Positions 1 through 7,122 of a DNA stretch of 38,075 bases are shown piece by piece. A program made the translations under genes and the position numbers. Origin of the DNA: WJLG01 sp964602485 (GTDB lineage: Bacteria > Patescibacteriota > Patescibacteriia > Patescibacteriales > WJLG01); the NCBI GenBank assembly GCA_964602485.1, contig CAZRQU010000010.1:1-38075 (forward strand), in the 5' to 3' direction. The notes under the pieces are model-generated. The model did not search any database. It was not told the DNA's origin and saw nothing but the letters and a program-made list of their open reading frames with translations. The first letter of the stretch is position 1. Every line of letters starts with the position of its first letter.

Positions 1-114
1 TTTTTTAAAAATTTATAAAATACGGCAATTCTTCCTAATTAGCCCGCCCTTAAAAGGCGGGCGGGATTTCGACAGAGACTCTGTTCGTCTTTTAAGGCGG
101 GCTCGATAAATCCT

Positions 115-264
115 ATGGATGAACAACCAAAGAAGCTACCTCAACAGGTGTGCTTTCCAATTACCGATGAAAATGGTGCCGAATTCGTATTATGTAACTA
201 TATAATGCGAAACGGAAAAGCCATATTCCCCAAAAATTCGAGTTACCTCAAAATACCCGCCTAA
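115..264 (+). CDS. small hypothetical protein, 49 aa
   Basis: An ATG at 115 opens a 49-codon frame ending in TAA at 262-264. The product is soluble-looking, with two cysteines and no membrane segment or family I recognise. It begins MDEQPKKLPQQV and ends SSYLKIPA. No good ribosome binding site precedes it. In its favour, a terminator-like hairpin follows within 20 bp and the frame sits alone inside the 20-369 inverted repeat. It could be a real small cargo gene or a chance frame. Confidence 0.35.
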   Translation: MDEQPKKLPQQVCFPITDENGAEFVLCNYIMRNGKAIFPKNSSYLKIPA

Positions 265-281
265 TGGGTGGGGCAAACAAA

Positions 282-305
282 AAAACCGTCGGTCAGGACG
301 GTTTT
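282..305. terminator. bidirectional terminator-like hairpin
   Basis: Arms AAAACCGTC (282-290) and GACGGTTTT (297-305) pair perfectly around a 6-nt loop. The flanking A and T runs make it usable on either strand. It lies just after the small ORF. Confidence 0.6.
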
Positions 306-384
306 AATGTAAACTCCTTTCAGTAAATCTAAATCTTGAAAAATAAATAAGCTCGAAGAATTGCCGTATCTTGCAAATTTTAAT

Positions 385-536
385 CCGGCTACAAGCCGGA
401 CATGAAAACCTTTTTAGGAGAGTTTAACCTAGTGGTTAAGGTACCCCTCTTAAAAAGGGACAACGTTGATCGCGTTCGAGGGTTCGATCCCCTCACTCTC
501 CGCAAAGAAAAATTTTCATGTCCGACTCATGGCCGG
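385..536. repeat. long inverted repeat enclosing a tRNA
   Basis: Arm 385-408 pairs with arm 513-536. The inner 13 bases of each arm pair almost perfectly (CGGACATGAAAA core), and an outer CCGGC/GCCGG clamp is separated by a short internal loop. The tRNA at 417-502 lies at the tip, and a T run follows the right arm, so the right side could also act as a terminator. The precursor transcript would present the tRNA on a long double-stranded stalk. Confidence 0.65.
417..502 (+). tRNA. class II tRNA, Leu(UAA)-like
   Basis: The acceptor arms GGAGAGT (417-423) and ACTCTCC (495-501) pair fully. The D arm contains AGTGGTTA with the conserved GG. The anticodon loop CTTAAAA (449-455) gives anticodon TAA at 451-453. 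A long variable arm (AACG/CGTT) and a perfect T arm (GAGGG-TTCGATC-CCCTC) follow. CCA is not encoded. Two oddities are visible: the anticodon stem has a C-A mismatch at its outer pair, and the discriminator base is G, which is usual for Ser tRNAs, whereas bacterial Leu tRNAs normally carry A73. The cloverleaf is convincing; the charging identity is less certain. Confidence 0.8.
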
Positions 537-562
537 ATTTTTTTATCATTTAAGGTCCAAAC

Positions 563-591
563 AAATTATCACAAAAAATAAAAAAAGTCAA
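563..591 (-). promoter_or_regulatory. sigma70-type promoter reading towards the tRNA, antisense
   Basis: TTGACT (586-591) and TAATTT (563-568) are separated by 17 bp on the minus strand. The transcript would start near 556 and run antisense through the tRNA stalk structure. No minus-strand gene is seen downstream inside the window. Confidence 0.45.
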
Positions 592-723
592 TACCCTGCT
601 TTTAAGCAAATTTAAAAACAAAGTATTGATTTTTTTGTTTATTGCCCTTCATAAAAACCTCCCTTTTTATATAAAAACAAATATTCCACTTATCCACAAT
701 TATATCATAATTATGAATCCTTG

Positions 724-900
724 TTAATCTTTCCAATCCTCTATTATCAATTTAGCTCCTCTTTTCTTCACAACCACCTTTTGCTTCTCTCTCCATCTTA
801 ACTCACGCAAAAAATCCACTGGCAAGGTCAAACCCAGACTTCTATTTCCTATTCGAGACAACTTTCTTATATTTTCATCCTCTGTTTTTCTCCTAGACAT
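724..900 (-). CDS. AbrB/SpoVT-like small DNA-binding protein, 58 aa
   Basis: The frame starts at ATG 898-900 and stops at 724-726. The sequence SRIGNRSLGLTLPVDFLREL followed by a VVVKKRGAKLIIE-like strand fits the swapped-hairpin AbrB/SpoVT fold: a residue run around a beta strand, L-P-x-x-F/L, then a second beta strand. Such proteins are transition-state regulators or the antitoxin half of toxin-antitoxin pairs. It is the last gene of a minus-strand operon and starts 13 bp after the 222-aa gene. No PIN or MazF-like toxin sits beside it. It could autoregulate the operon; this is inference from fold and position. Confidence 0.7.
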   Translation of the reverse strand: MSRRKTEDENIRKLSRIGNRSLGLTLPVDFLRELRWREKQKVVVKKRGAKLIIEDWKD

Positions 901-913
901 AACCTAAGCGATA

Positions 914-1582
914 TTACTCTTGCCAAGGGAACGGGTGTATTCTATCCAGCTCCTCCTTGGGTTCCCCTTGTGCTTCTTTAAAATTTTTATAATTAGAAAA
1001 TTCATTTTTATTAAAAATATACCATTTATCATATGCATATCTCTTGAAATAAGCGGACAACTTAACCCTAAAATGCTCAAGGGGTAACCCATCTATAGTG
1101 CATCGTCTGTTTTTTATTAAGCCAAGCATTACATCTTTATGAATTTGTTGAATCATAGAAAAATCAACAAACATTTTATTGGAAAAATCAAATTTCGGAT
1201 CATCTGGTAAAAAGAAGGTTTTTTTATCCTCATCTGAAAACTTTGCAATATTATTTTCTTTTCTTCCTTCTTTCGCACTAACGTTTTCACTCTTATACTC
1301 TTTAATGGCGCAATAACTAATATAATCAGTCCTAAATAAATCACAATTTTGAGTTATAATAATTCCAGGTCTAATTTCAGCATCTACTAAAACACTTTCC
1401 TTAACATAACCGTCTGTATCGCCAGTGATATCCAATAAATCACTCTCTTTATGTTTAAAATCCTCGCCTTCTGCGATTACTTGTATTATCTTCGTAGTAT
1501 CTAATTTTAAAAAGGGAAGATTTAAAAAAATATCACCCTGGGAAAAATTATCGCTTTCTAAAATTTTTTGATAATAAGTCAT
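914..1582 (-). CDS. hypothetical protein with QGDIF and ITQNCDL motifs, 222 aa
   Basis: A soluble protein with no signal peptide or membrane segment. The N-terminal SQGDIFLNLPFL stretch and the later PGIIITQNCDLFRTDYI stretch have the look of a conserved family in accessory gene neighbourhoods, where a strand ending in a T/S-x-x-CD motif follows a GDI-x-x-x-P motif. I cannot name its biochemical activity. The C-terminal half is helical and lysine-rich. The ATG overlaps the stop of the 70-aa gene by four bases (ATGA), so the two are translationally coupled. The AT-rich composition matches the rest of the accessory region. It may belong to a host-defence or stress module, but nothing in the sequence proves that. 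Confidence 0.65.
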   Translation of the reverse strand: MTYYQKILESDNFSQGDIFLNLPFLKLDTTKIIQVIAEGEDFKHKESDLLDITGDTDGYVKESVLVDAEIRPGIIITQNCDLFRTDYISYCAIKEYKSENVSAKEGRKENNIAKFSDEDKKTFFLPDDPKFDFSNKMFVDFSMIQQIHKDVMLGLIKNRRCTIDGLPLEHFRVKLSAYFKRYAYDKWYIFNKNEFSNYKNFKEAQGEPKEELDRIHPFPWQE

Positions 1583-1791
1583 CTCTTTCTTAATCTCTTT
1601 AGTAACTCTTCTTTGGTTAAAATTTTAGCACTATCAACCCACCCAGATACATATTTACACTCTCTAGAAACTTGAGAGCCCGCACATTTGTAATTATTTA
1701 CAGTCTTTAAGTTGTTCGTACCACTAACAAAAGTATCAAATCCTTCATAAGGAATTTTTTTATTATGCTCTATTTTTGTTGAAGTTCTCAT
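1579..1791 (-). CDS. hypothetical protein, 70 aa
   Basis: Small basic protein beginning MRTSTKIEHNKKIPYEGF, with two cysteines (NNYKCAG and SRECKY) and a lysine/arginine-rich helical tail ending LLKRLRKR. It is not recognised. It starts 5 bp after the TIGR04255-like gene ends and overlaps the 222-aa gene by four bases, so the three genes form one operon. The tight spacing is the main reason to believe it is real. It may be an adaptor or partner of the 222-aa protein. Confidence 0.5.
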   Translation of the reverse strand: MRTSTKIEHNKKIPYEGFDTFVSGTNNLKTVNNYKCAGSQVSRECKYVSGWVDSAKILTKEELLKRLRKR

Positions 1792-1796
1792 ATAAT

Positions 1797-2402
1797 TTAA
1801 TCAAATAAATTTGATATATTTTGGGTCATTTTAAAGAAAAAATCATGTAAAACAGTGTGTGACTCTTCAAGCCATTGATCAAGACCAGTAATTTCTGGTA
1901 TTTGTTTTGAATGAACCCGAGATTCAATCATGAGCTTCCTTGAGTCGTTTTCTGTCACCGTTCGCATATTGAACATTAATTTTTCATCTGCCGTAGAATT
2001 AATTTTATACACTTGAGTTATATTTAAATCTTCCAAATTATTTATATAGCCTTCATCTTGTATAAATTCTGGAGCTATTTTAAATTTAAGCCTATTCGAA
2101 AAATAATTTTTTATTCCTGGATACATTTCAGTATCTTCAATTTGATCAATAAACACTAAACGAATATACTCTATATTATCATTATCAAATTGATCACCGA
2201 GCTGTTCTCTGTATATACTTAAAAATTTTATAAATTCCCTTTTGAACCCTACCCAGCCGAAATCACTCGCATTATAAGTATCTTTATCTACATTAAAAGA
2301 GACTATACCTGGACCTATTTGATAAAGAGGATATCTGTCTTGATTCTTTCTGAAACGATGCTGGACAATAAAAGGGAAAATTGCCGATGGTACGCCCTTG
2401 TA
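1797..2402 (-). pseudogene. TIGR04255-like gene, 5' end removed by an insertion element
   Basis: An open frame of 201 codons runs from the edge of the IS200-type element (about 2402) to TAA at 1797-1799. The first visible residues (IFPFIVQHRFRKNQ, then YPLYQIGPGIVSFN, then DFGWVGFKREF) match my recollection of the sporadically distributed TIGR04255 family, which has a conserved P-x-x-Q-x-G-x-G-x-x-S-x-N segment. The frame meets a TGA inside the element end, so the natural N-terminus, probably 50-80 residues, is missing. A GTG at 2154-2156 could restart a 119-residue C-terminal product. The gene heads the operon with the 70-aa, 222-aa and AbrB-like genes, so the insertion probably also separated that operon from its promoter. 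Confidence 0.65.
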
Positions 2403-3372
2403 TTGGGGTCAGGTCTTGCCTTTTGAGTTTTTACTATTTCTACTATTTCTGGGCTTTCTTCGTCTTCTCAATATCTATCCTTCTACTTATAGTTGAATAG
2501 TGCAGACTAAGCTGATCCCCTATTTCAGTTTGGGTATATCCATACTCTTTAAACGATTTATATATCAGGGAATTTCTTTCTTTTTTACTCTTTATATTTT
2601 TAAAAACTTCTTTTAAGCTTGGCCGACCAACAAAACGTTCTTTTTTTATATTTTCTCTAGATCTACTATTGCCGTATTTTCTAGTGATGTTGCGGACAAA
2701 ATCTATTGAACCCAAAATAAAATTAGATCTGAGGTCTTGCCAGGTTTCTTCTTTTTCACGTTTTTGACTGATAAATTTCTGATATTCTTTTTTGGCTATA
2801 TCTCTTTTCTTGTGAAAGATACGCAGAGATTCGTTTATCTGCACACATCCTGCTGGTTTTTTCTTGCCGATTATTTCATTGTGACTGGAATATGGCCAAA
2901 GCGATATACTTTTAACCAATTTAGCCTTTATTGGGTTAAGCGTTATGTAGCGAATTATATTTCCTAAATAGGCTTCACTTTCAACCAATACTGACTTAAA
3001 ACGGCCCTGAAATAGATGTCCGTATCTTTTATTCTTTATATTATACCCCTGGGTGTAGTTGCCATTTAATTGGCGCATTCCAATAGATAAATTGGGATCG
3101 ATAGTTTTTATTAATAGATGATAGTGGTTCGGCATTAGACAGTAGGCGTAACAGATCCAATTATATTCTTCTATTGTTTTCTTTAGTTCTTCCAAAAATA
3201 AAAAATAGTCTTTTTGACTATTAAAAATACTTTGTCCACCGTTGCCACGGGTAGTGATATGATAGATGGCATTAGGGTATTGGATTCGAATAGGTCTAGA
3301 CATAATAATTATATCTTTTTATTTATGTCTTAAATTATATCATGGAAAACTCAAAAGGCAAGACCTGACCCT
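2399..3372 (-). mobile_element. IS200/REP-type element with 26-bp terminal inverted repeats
   Basis: Bases 2406-2431 (GGGTCAGGTC...TTTT) are the exact reverse complement of 3346-3371, and the single-stranded-DNA type transposase gene lies between them. Y1 transposases of this class act on hairpin ends and leave no target duplication, and none is seen. A solo copy of the left end occurs at 7123-7158 and shares about 20 bp, including the TTGTATT just outside the perfect repeat. The left end sits in the TIGR04255-like gene and the right end abuts an IS3 remnant, so the element landed in or recombined with older mobile DNA. A tandem GACCCTAATA pair sits at the right junction. Confidence 0.8.
2443..3303 (-). 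CDS. REP-associated tyrosine transposase (Y1/HUH family), 286 aa
   Basis: This is the transposase of the surrounding element. It should nick and join single-stranded DNA at hairpin ends through a phosphotyrosine bond. The N-terminus MSRPIRIQYPNAIYHITTRG is typical of the family. The metal-binding HUH motif is visible as MPNHYHLL near residue 60, and the catalytic tyrosine is expected in the EAYLGNIIRYITLNP segment. An R-x-GHLFQGRFKS motif lies between. The C-terminal third carries a DnaA/Tc3-like helix-turn-helix (YTQTEIGDQLSLHYSTISRR) seen in long REP-associated transposases. The length is normal, no frameshift is present and both ends are intact, so the element may be active. Confidence 0.9.
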   Translation of the reverse strand: MSRPIRIQYPNAIYHITTRGNGGQSIFNSQKDYFLFLEELKKTIEEYNWICYAYCLMPNHYHLLIKTIDPNLSIGMRQLNGNYTQGYNIKNKRYGHLFQGRFKSVLVESEAYLGNIIRYITLNPIKAKLVKSISLWPYSSHNEIIGKKKPAGCVQINESLRIFHKKRDIAKKEYQKFISQKREKEETWQDLRSNFILGSIDFVRNITRKYGNSRSRENIKKERFVGRPSLKEVFKNIKSKKERNSLIYKSFKEYGYTQTEIGDQLSLHYSTISRRIDIEKTKKAQK

Positions 3373-3386
3373 AATAGACCCTAATA

Positions 3387-3680
3387 GGATCAGAATATGC
3401 CTCAAATGATTATTCTAGCATCTGTAGGAGTCTAGGTATTAAACAATCAATGAGCCAGCCTGGCTGCCCCTGGGAAAACGGCTATCAGGAATCATTCTAT
3501 AATCAATTTAAAATAGATTTAGGTGATAGTGATAGATTTGAGAGCTTAGGAGAATTAGTGTATGCTATTTACAGAACTATATATTATTATAACCATCATA
3601 GAATACATTCTAAACTAAAAATGCCACCTGTTTTATACAGCCGGCAATATCAATTGGAGCGTGGAGAATGTGTCAAATGA
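3387..3680 (+). pseudogene. IS3-family transposase OrfB, C-terminal remnant
   Basis: The frame begins abruptly at the junction with the IS200-type element. It reads SEYASNDYSSICRSLGIKQS, then the hallmark GCPWENGYQESFYNQFK of the IS3/IS150 integrase core, and later YNHHRIHSKL-x-MPP, ending at TGA 3678-3680. About 97 residues remain of a protein normally near 280 residues. The last DDE acidic residue (the E in WENGYQESF) is kept and the first two are lost. No IS3 terminal repeat was recognised. It is a dead fragment showing layered insertions between the accessory operon and the RiPP-like cassette. Confidence 0.85.
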
Positions 3681-3730
3681 AATGGGTACCCTCCAATATT
3701 ATAAAATATTTTGCAATATATCTAAATTAA

Positions 3731-4813
3731 TTATTTACATAACCAACAAGTTTTATCTTCCTCTAAATAATCACCAGTAAGTGCATACGCTGAAGCTCTA
3801 CATCCTCCGCAAAATCTCTTAAATTTACAGCTACCACAAGCACCTTTTACATTTCTTTCTACTAAATTTTTTATTATTTCTGATTTTGTATACTTATTTA
3901 ATATTTCTTTATGTGTTTTACCTTTTACATTAATTATTTTAAAAGGGAGCATTGCACAAGGTGTTACATCACCATTTGAAAGAATATTTATGTTATTTAT
4001 ACCTGCTGAACACCCACCAAAAACACCCTCCTTATTATCACTTTTTTCATAATCCTCAAGAATCTTATCAGGATATATTGCCACTTTACAAGGCTCTTCA
4101 TTCAAAATCTGTAAATCTTTATGCTTTTCACTCAATTCTATTACTTTCTTTAAAAAATTCTTTTTTTTCTCGGCTTTTATTAATAATTTTTCATCGTTAC
4201 TTCTGCCGACTGATATTGCCGCTTCAAAAGAAACACCAGATACCTTATTTTTTTTACACAATTCAATCATCTCTTCCATGCAATCAATATTATCAGGCAC
4301 AACAGTCATTCTCACTACTGTAAAAATATCATTTTCCACTAATAATTTAATGGCTCTTAAAGCCTTCTTGTATGCATTCTTAGTATTTCTAAAACTATCA
4401 TGTTTCTTTTCATCTGGGTAATCTAAACTAATTTGTACACATAATTTCCCGTTATTTATTTCTTTTAATTCTTGTGCAATTTTTTTATTAATAAAATAGC
4501 CATTGCTAGTTATCACTATTCTTCTTGGTTTTACTTTCTTCTCTTTTTCAAATTTATAATTTACTTCATTAATCATTGAAAAAATATTGTTATGCAAAAA
4601 CGGCTCCCCACCAGATAAAATAAAAGTCATTTCATTATGACTCTCTGCAATCACAAAGTCTAAAATATTACTGAAAGTTTTAGGATCAATATCGTCTTGA
4701 GGATCTTTCCATGCTCTACAATGTTCACATTTCATATTACACTTACCAGTAATTTCGATTTGCATTAAACTAAACTTTGATTGATAATTAAATTTTTCAC
4801 ATTCTATTAGCAT
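3731..4813 (-). CDS. radical SAM/SPASM peptide maturase, 360 aa
   Basis: The product is a radical SAM enzyme that would use a 4Fe-4S cluster and S-adenosylmethionine to modify a peptide. The cluster motif C-x3-C-x2-C is seen as CNMKCEHC at about residues 30-37. The SGGEPFLHN segment (SAM binding) and further barrel strands follow. A C-terminal SPASM domain is evident: cysteines in GGCSAGINN, DVTPCAMLPF, then CGSC-x4-FCGGCRASAYALTGD and a final TCWLC, enough for two auxiliary clusters. Full length and uninterrupted, it is AT-rich like its neighbours. It lies 53 bp downstream of a 30-codon precursor-like gene, with a hairpin between. No N-terminal RRE domain is seen, so leader recognition may use the SPASM region. 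The linkage type formed cannot be read from sequence. Confidence 0.9.
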   Translation of the reverse strand: MLIECEKFNYQSKFSLMQIEITGKCNMKCEHCRAWKDPQDDIDPKTFSNILDFVIAESHNEMTFILSGGEPFLHNNIFSMINEVNYKFEKEKKVKPRRIVITSNGYFINKKIAQELKEINNGKLCVQISLDYPDEKKHDSFRNTKNAYKKALRAIKLLVENDIFTVVRMTVVPDNIDCMEEMIELCKKNKVSGVSFEAAISVGRSNDEKLLIKAEKKKNFLKKVIELSEKHKDLQILNEEPCKVAIYPDKILEDYEKSDNKEGVFGGCSAGINNINILSNGDVTPCAMLPFKIINVKGKTHKEILNKYTKSEIIKNLVERNVKGACGSCKFKRFCGGCRASAYALTGDYLEEDKTCWLCK

Positions 4814-4821
4814 TTTTTTAC

Positions 4822-4859
4822 AATAAAAACTACCAGTTATAATACTGATAGTTTTTATT
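4822..4859 (-). terminator. hairpin between precursor and maturase genes
   Basis: Arms 4822-4837 and 4844-4859 pair over 16 bp with one G-U, around a 6-nt loop. On the minus strand the 3' arm ends in TTTTTATT. As a leaky terminator or 3' stabiliser it would give more precursor than maturase message, a common layout in RiPP operons. Confidence 0.65.
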
Positions 4860-4866
4860 CAAACTA

Positions 4867-4959
4867 TTATTTCCAACCACCTGTTGAAGTGTTACAATTA
4901 AATCCATTAGGTGTTAGAACAATAACTTTTTTTTCTTCTACCTTTTTTTCTTCTTTCAT
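4867..4959 (-). CDS. candidate RiPP precursor peptide, 30 aa
   Basis: ATG at 4957-4959 and TAA at 4867-4869 enclose 30 codons. The first eleven residues are almost only Lys and Glu (MKEEKKVEEKK), like a soluble leader. Then comes VIVLTP, and a small core-like end NGFNCNTSTGGWK with one Cys, several Thr/Ser/Asn, a GG and an aromatic near the C-terminus. It has its own near-consensus promoter and a hairpin behind it, and the SPASM maturase follows on the same strand. I do not recognise a named precursor family. The single Cys and the Trp-Lys end permit a thioether, a Lys-Trp bond or another C-C link, so the chemistry is open. Support is positional plus composition; homology is untested. Confidence 0.7.
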   Translation of the reverse strand: MKEEKKVEEKKVIVLTPNGFNCNTSTGGWK

Positions 4960-4991
4960 TTTTTTGATTTAATAATATTATTAATGTTTAT

Positions 4992-5020
4992 ATATTAACA
5001 ATACTATATAATTTTGTCAA
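4992..5020 (-). promoter_or_regulatory. strong sigma70-type promoter for the precursor-maturase pair
   Basis: TTGACA (5015-5020), a 17-bp spacer and TAATAT (4992-4997) on the minus strand form a near-consensus promoter starting transcription near 4985. A second TTGACA lies 14 bp upstream of the first, within the last bases of thrS. No Shine-Dalgarno sequence precedes the precursor ATG. Confidence 0.75.
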
Positions 5021-5038
5021 AATTTTTTTTGTCAAATT

Positions 5039-6850
5039 TTAGCCCAAATTTTTTATTTTTTCCTTTATTTCATTTATAAAATCGCCTTTCTTTATCTTTC
5101 GAACATTTTCACTTCCCCTGTCTCTAACCATCAAATCATCTGAATTCATTTCTTTATCACCTATTACCAACATGTAAGGATCTTTATCTTTGACTGCTTT
5201 ACGAATTTTATTTCCAACTGTTTCATGACTACTATCCACTTCCACTCTAACACCTTCAACCTTAAATTCATCTGCAATTTTCTTACAATAGTCAATATGT
5301 CCTTCTCCTACTGAAATAATTTTTACTTGTATTGGTGATAACCAAACTGGAAAACTACCAGCATATTGCTCTATCAATAACGCTAAAAATCTTTCAAATG
5401 AGCCAAACAAAGCTCTATGAAGTACATAGGGTTTTTCATTCTCACTCTTATTGTTTACATATGCCATGTCAAAACGATCTGGTAAATTGAAATCGAACTG
5501 AAGAGTTGAGCATTGCCATTCTCTGCCAATAGCATCTTTTAATTTGAAATCCAATTTTGGACCATAAAAAGCCGCTTCCCCTTCTTCTTCAATAAAATTC
5601 AATTTTTTATCTTTTGCAACTTTTCTAAGCATGCTCTCAGTTAACGTCCAACCTTTATCGTCTCCTGCGTACTTATCTTTGTTATTCGGATCACGGAGCG
5701 ATAAATAAACATTTATTAAACCAATATCAAAACCAAAAAATTTAAAAATGTGTAAAATAAAATCAACAACTTTCTTTAATTCATATTCAACTTGATCAGC
5801 TCGACAAATAATGTGTGCATCATCTTGAGTAAAACCACGAACACGTGTTAATCCAGAAAGTTCTCCCTTCTTTTCAAAACGATAAACAGTGCCACATTCA
5901 GCCCAACGAAAAGGAAAATCTCTATATGATCTTGGAGAATTTTTATAAATTTGGATATGAAATGGGCAATTCATTGGTTTTAACAAATACTCTTCTGATT
6001 CCTTAACCTCATCACCTTTTTGTCTTTCTTTAAGAGTTTGTCCCACCTCAATAGGTGGATACATGCTATCATTATAAAATCCCCAATGTCCTGATGTCTC
6101 CCATAACACTCTATTCCCAATATGTGGTGATCTTACCAACTCATACCCACCTTTTAAATGTTCTTGATACCAAAAATCTTCTACCAATCGCCAAAGCATT
6201 GCTCCCTTTGGATGCCATAATGGCAATCCTAACCCTACCTTTTCATCAATATGGAATAAATCTAATTGTTTGCCTATTTTTCTATGATCACGCTTTTCTG
6301 CTTCTTTCATATTTTTCTTATACTCTTCCAACTTCTCCCGAGTATCAAATGCTACGCCATAAATTCTTGTTAACATTTTATTTTTTTCACTACCCCTCCA
6401 ATATGCACCCGCTAATTTATTAAGCACAAAACTTCCTTTCACAATATCCTTTGTAGATTCAATATGTGGCCCAGAACAAAGATCTTCGAAATTATTATTT
6501 TGATAATAACCAACTTTTGTTTCCCCTTCTTTTTTTAAATCCTCTAATAATTCAACTTTATATTCTTGTCTCTTATCAGATTCTCTATTAATTGCTTCTT
6601 CTATCTCCATTTCACTTCTTTCAAACTTAATATTCTGTTTAATTAAAAAATTCATCTTTTTTTCAATCTTTTTTAAATCATTTTCACTAATTTTTTCTTC
6701 TCCAAAATCAAAATCATAATAAAAACCATTTTCTATTACTGATCCTATTGCAAATTTTGTATTTGGCCAAAGTTCTTTAACACTCATGGCCATAATATGC
6801 GACAAAGAATGACGCAAAATTTCTAATTCATTATTATTTTTTTCCTTCAT
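5039..6850 (-). CDS. threonyl-tRNA synthetase lacking the TGS domain, 603 aa
   Basis: The enzyme charges tRNA-Thr with threonine in the cytoplasm. The protein starts directly in the editing region: HSLSHIMAMSVKELWP carries the H-x3-H of the N2 domain, and SGPH lies further on. The class II catalytic core follows, with zinc ligands in MNCPFHIQIY, DDAHIIC and the HRALFGSFERF stretch, then an anticodon-binding domain (PVWLSPIQVKIISVGEGH). The N-terminal TGS domain of about 60 residues found in E. coli ThrRS is absent, and no upstream frame could supply it. The gene follows its own promoter and a T-box leader. Its AT-rich codon use differs from the rpoD-dnaG side of the window, which fits horizontal acquisition. 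Confidence 0.97.
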   Translation of the reverse strand: MKEKNNNELEILRHSLSHIMAMSVKELWPNTKFAIGSVIENGFYYDFDFGEEKISENDLKKIEKKMNFLIKQNIKFERSEMEIEEAINRESDKRQEYKVELLEDLKKEGETKVGYYQNNNFEDLCSGPHIESTKDIVKGSFVLNKLAGAYWRGSEKNKMLTRIYGVAFDTREKLEEYKKNMKEAEKRDHRKIGKQLDLFHIDEKVGLGLPLWHPKGAMLWRLVEDFWYQEHLKGGYELVRSPHIGNRVLWETSGHWGFYNDSMYPPIEVGQTLKERQKGDEVKESEEYLLKPMNCPFHIQIYKNSPRSYRDFPFRWAECGTVYRFEKKGELSGLTRVRGFTQDDAHIICRADQVEYELKKVVDFILHIFKFFGFDIGLINVYLSLRDPNNKDKYAGDDKGWTLTESMLRKVAKDKKLNFIEEEGEAAFYGPKLDFKLKDAIGREWQCSTLQFDFNLPDRFDMAYVNNKSENEKPYVLHRALFGSFERFLALLIEQYAGSFPVWLSPIQVKIISVGEGHIDYCKKIADEFKVEGVRVEVDSSHETVGNKIRKAVKDKDPYMLVIGDKEMNSDDLMVRDRGSENVRKIKKGDFINEIKEKIKNLG

Positions 6851-6871
6851 ATGACTTTAATTTAAATAAAT

Positions 6872-7082
6872 AAAAAACTTCATCTTAATGCATTATAAAT
6901 AAATAATACACTAAGACGAAGCTTTTCTCCGCGGTTCCACCTAGTTTCCCAAAATAAAATATTTTGGACACTTTATTATAATTATTATTAACTTAGATTC
7001 TAAAAATTCGAATTCTTATATTTCTACAAGACTATAGTTGGTAGCTATAGCAATCATTAAAAAATAATTGTTATTCATTTGT
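6872..7082 (-). promoter_or_regulatory. T-box riboswitch in the thrS leader
   Basis: T-boxes sense uncharged tRNA and switch a leader between terminator and antiterminator. The T-box core AGGTGGAACCGCGG lies at 6929-6942. A perfect Stem III-like hairpin (CCAAAATA/TATTTTGG) immediately precedes it. The antiterminator helix pairs CTAGG (6940-6944) with CTTAG (6911-6915). The second strand is also part of the terminator stem 6904-6921/6878-6895, an 18-bp hairpin followed by six T, so the two folds exclude each other. The part upstream of the core is only about 140 nt, shorter than canonical leaders. A 7-nt loop CTACCAA around 7046 contains an ACC Thr codon, but a classical specifier loop is not clear. 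Confidence 0.88.
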
Positions 7083-7088
7083 GTTTAA

Positions 7089-7117
7089 ATACTAGCAATT
7101 ATTTTTGTTTTAGTCAA
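7089..7117 (-). promoter_or_regulatory. thrS promoter
   Basis: TTGACT (7112-7117), a 17-bp spacer and TAGTAT (7089-7094) place the transcript start near 7082, just ahead of the T-box leader. The -35 box is only a few bases from the solo insertion-element end at 7123. Confidence 0.7.
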
Positions 7118-7122
7118 TATTA

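Larger units (their letters stand above)
20..369. repeat. 15-bp perfect inverted repeat bracketing a small ORF
   Basis: ATACGGCAATTCTTC at 20-34 is the exact reverse complement of bases 355-369. The enclosed 320 bp hold a GC-rich hairpin (arms 42-48 and 56-62), a partial second copy of its right arm near 91-103, one small ORF and a terminator-like hairpin. The arrangement resembles a miniature mobile cassette, but no transposase and no target duplication are visible. The arms themselves are certain; their meaning is not. Confidence 0.55.

Noticed and set aside
602..652. 16-codon minus-strand frame after AAAGGGAGG
   Set aside because: It has a good ribosome site but is too short, has no family resemblance and no clear promoter; it may be a chance frame in AT-rich DNA.
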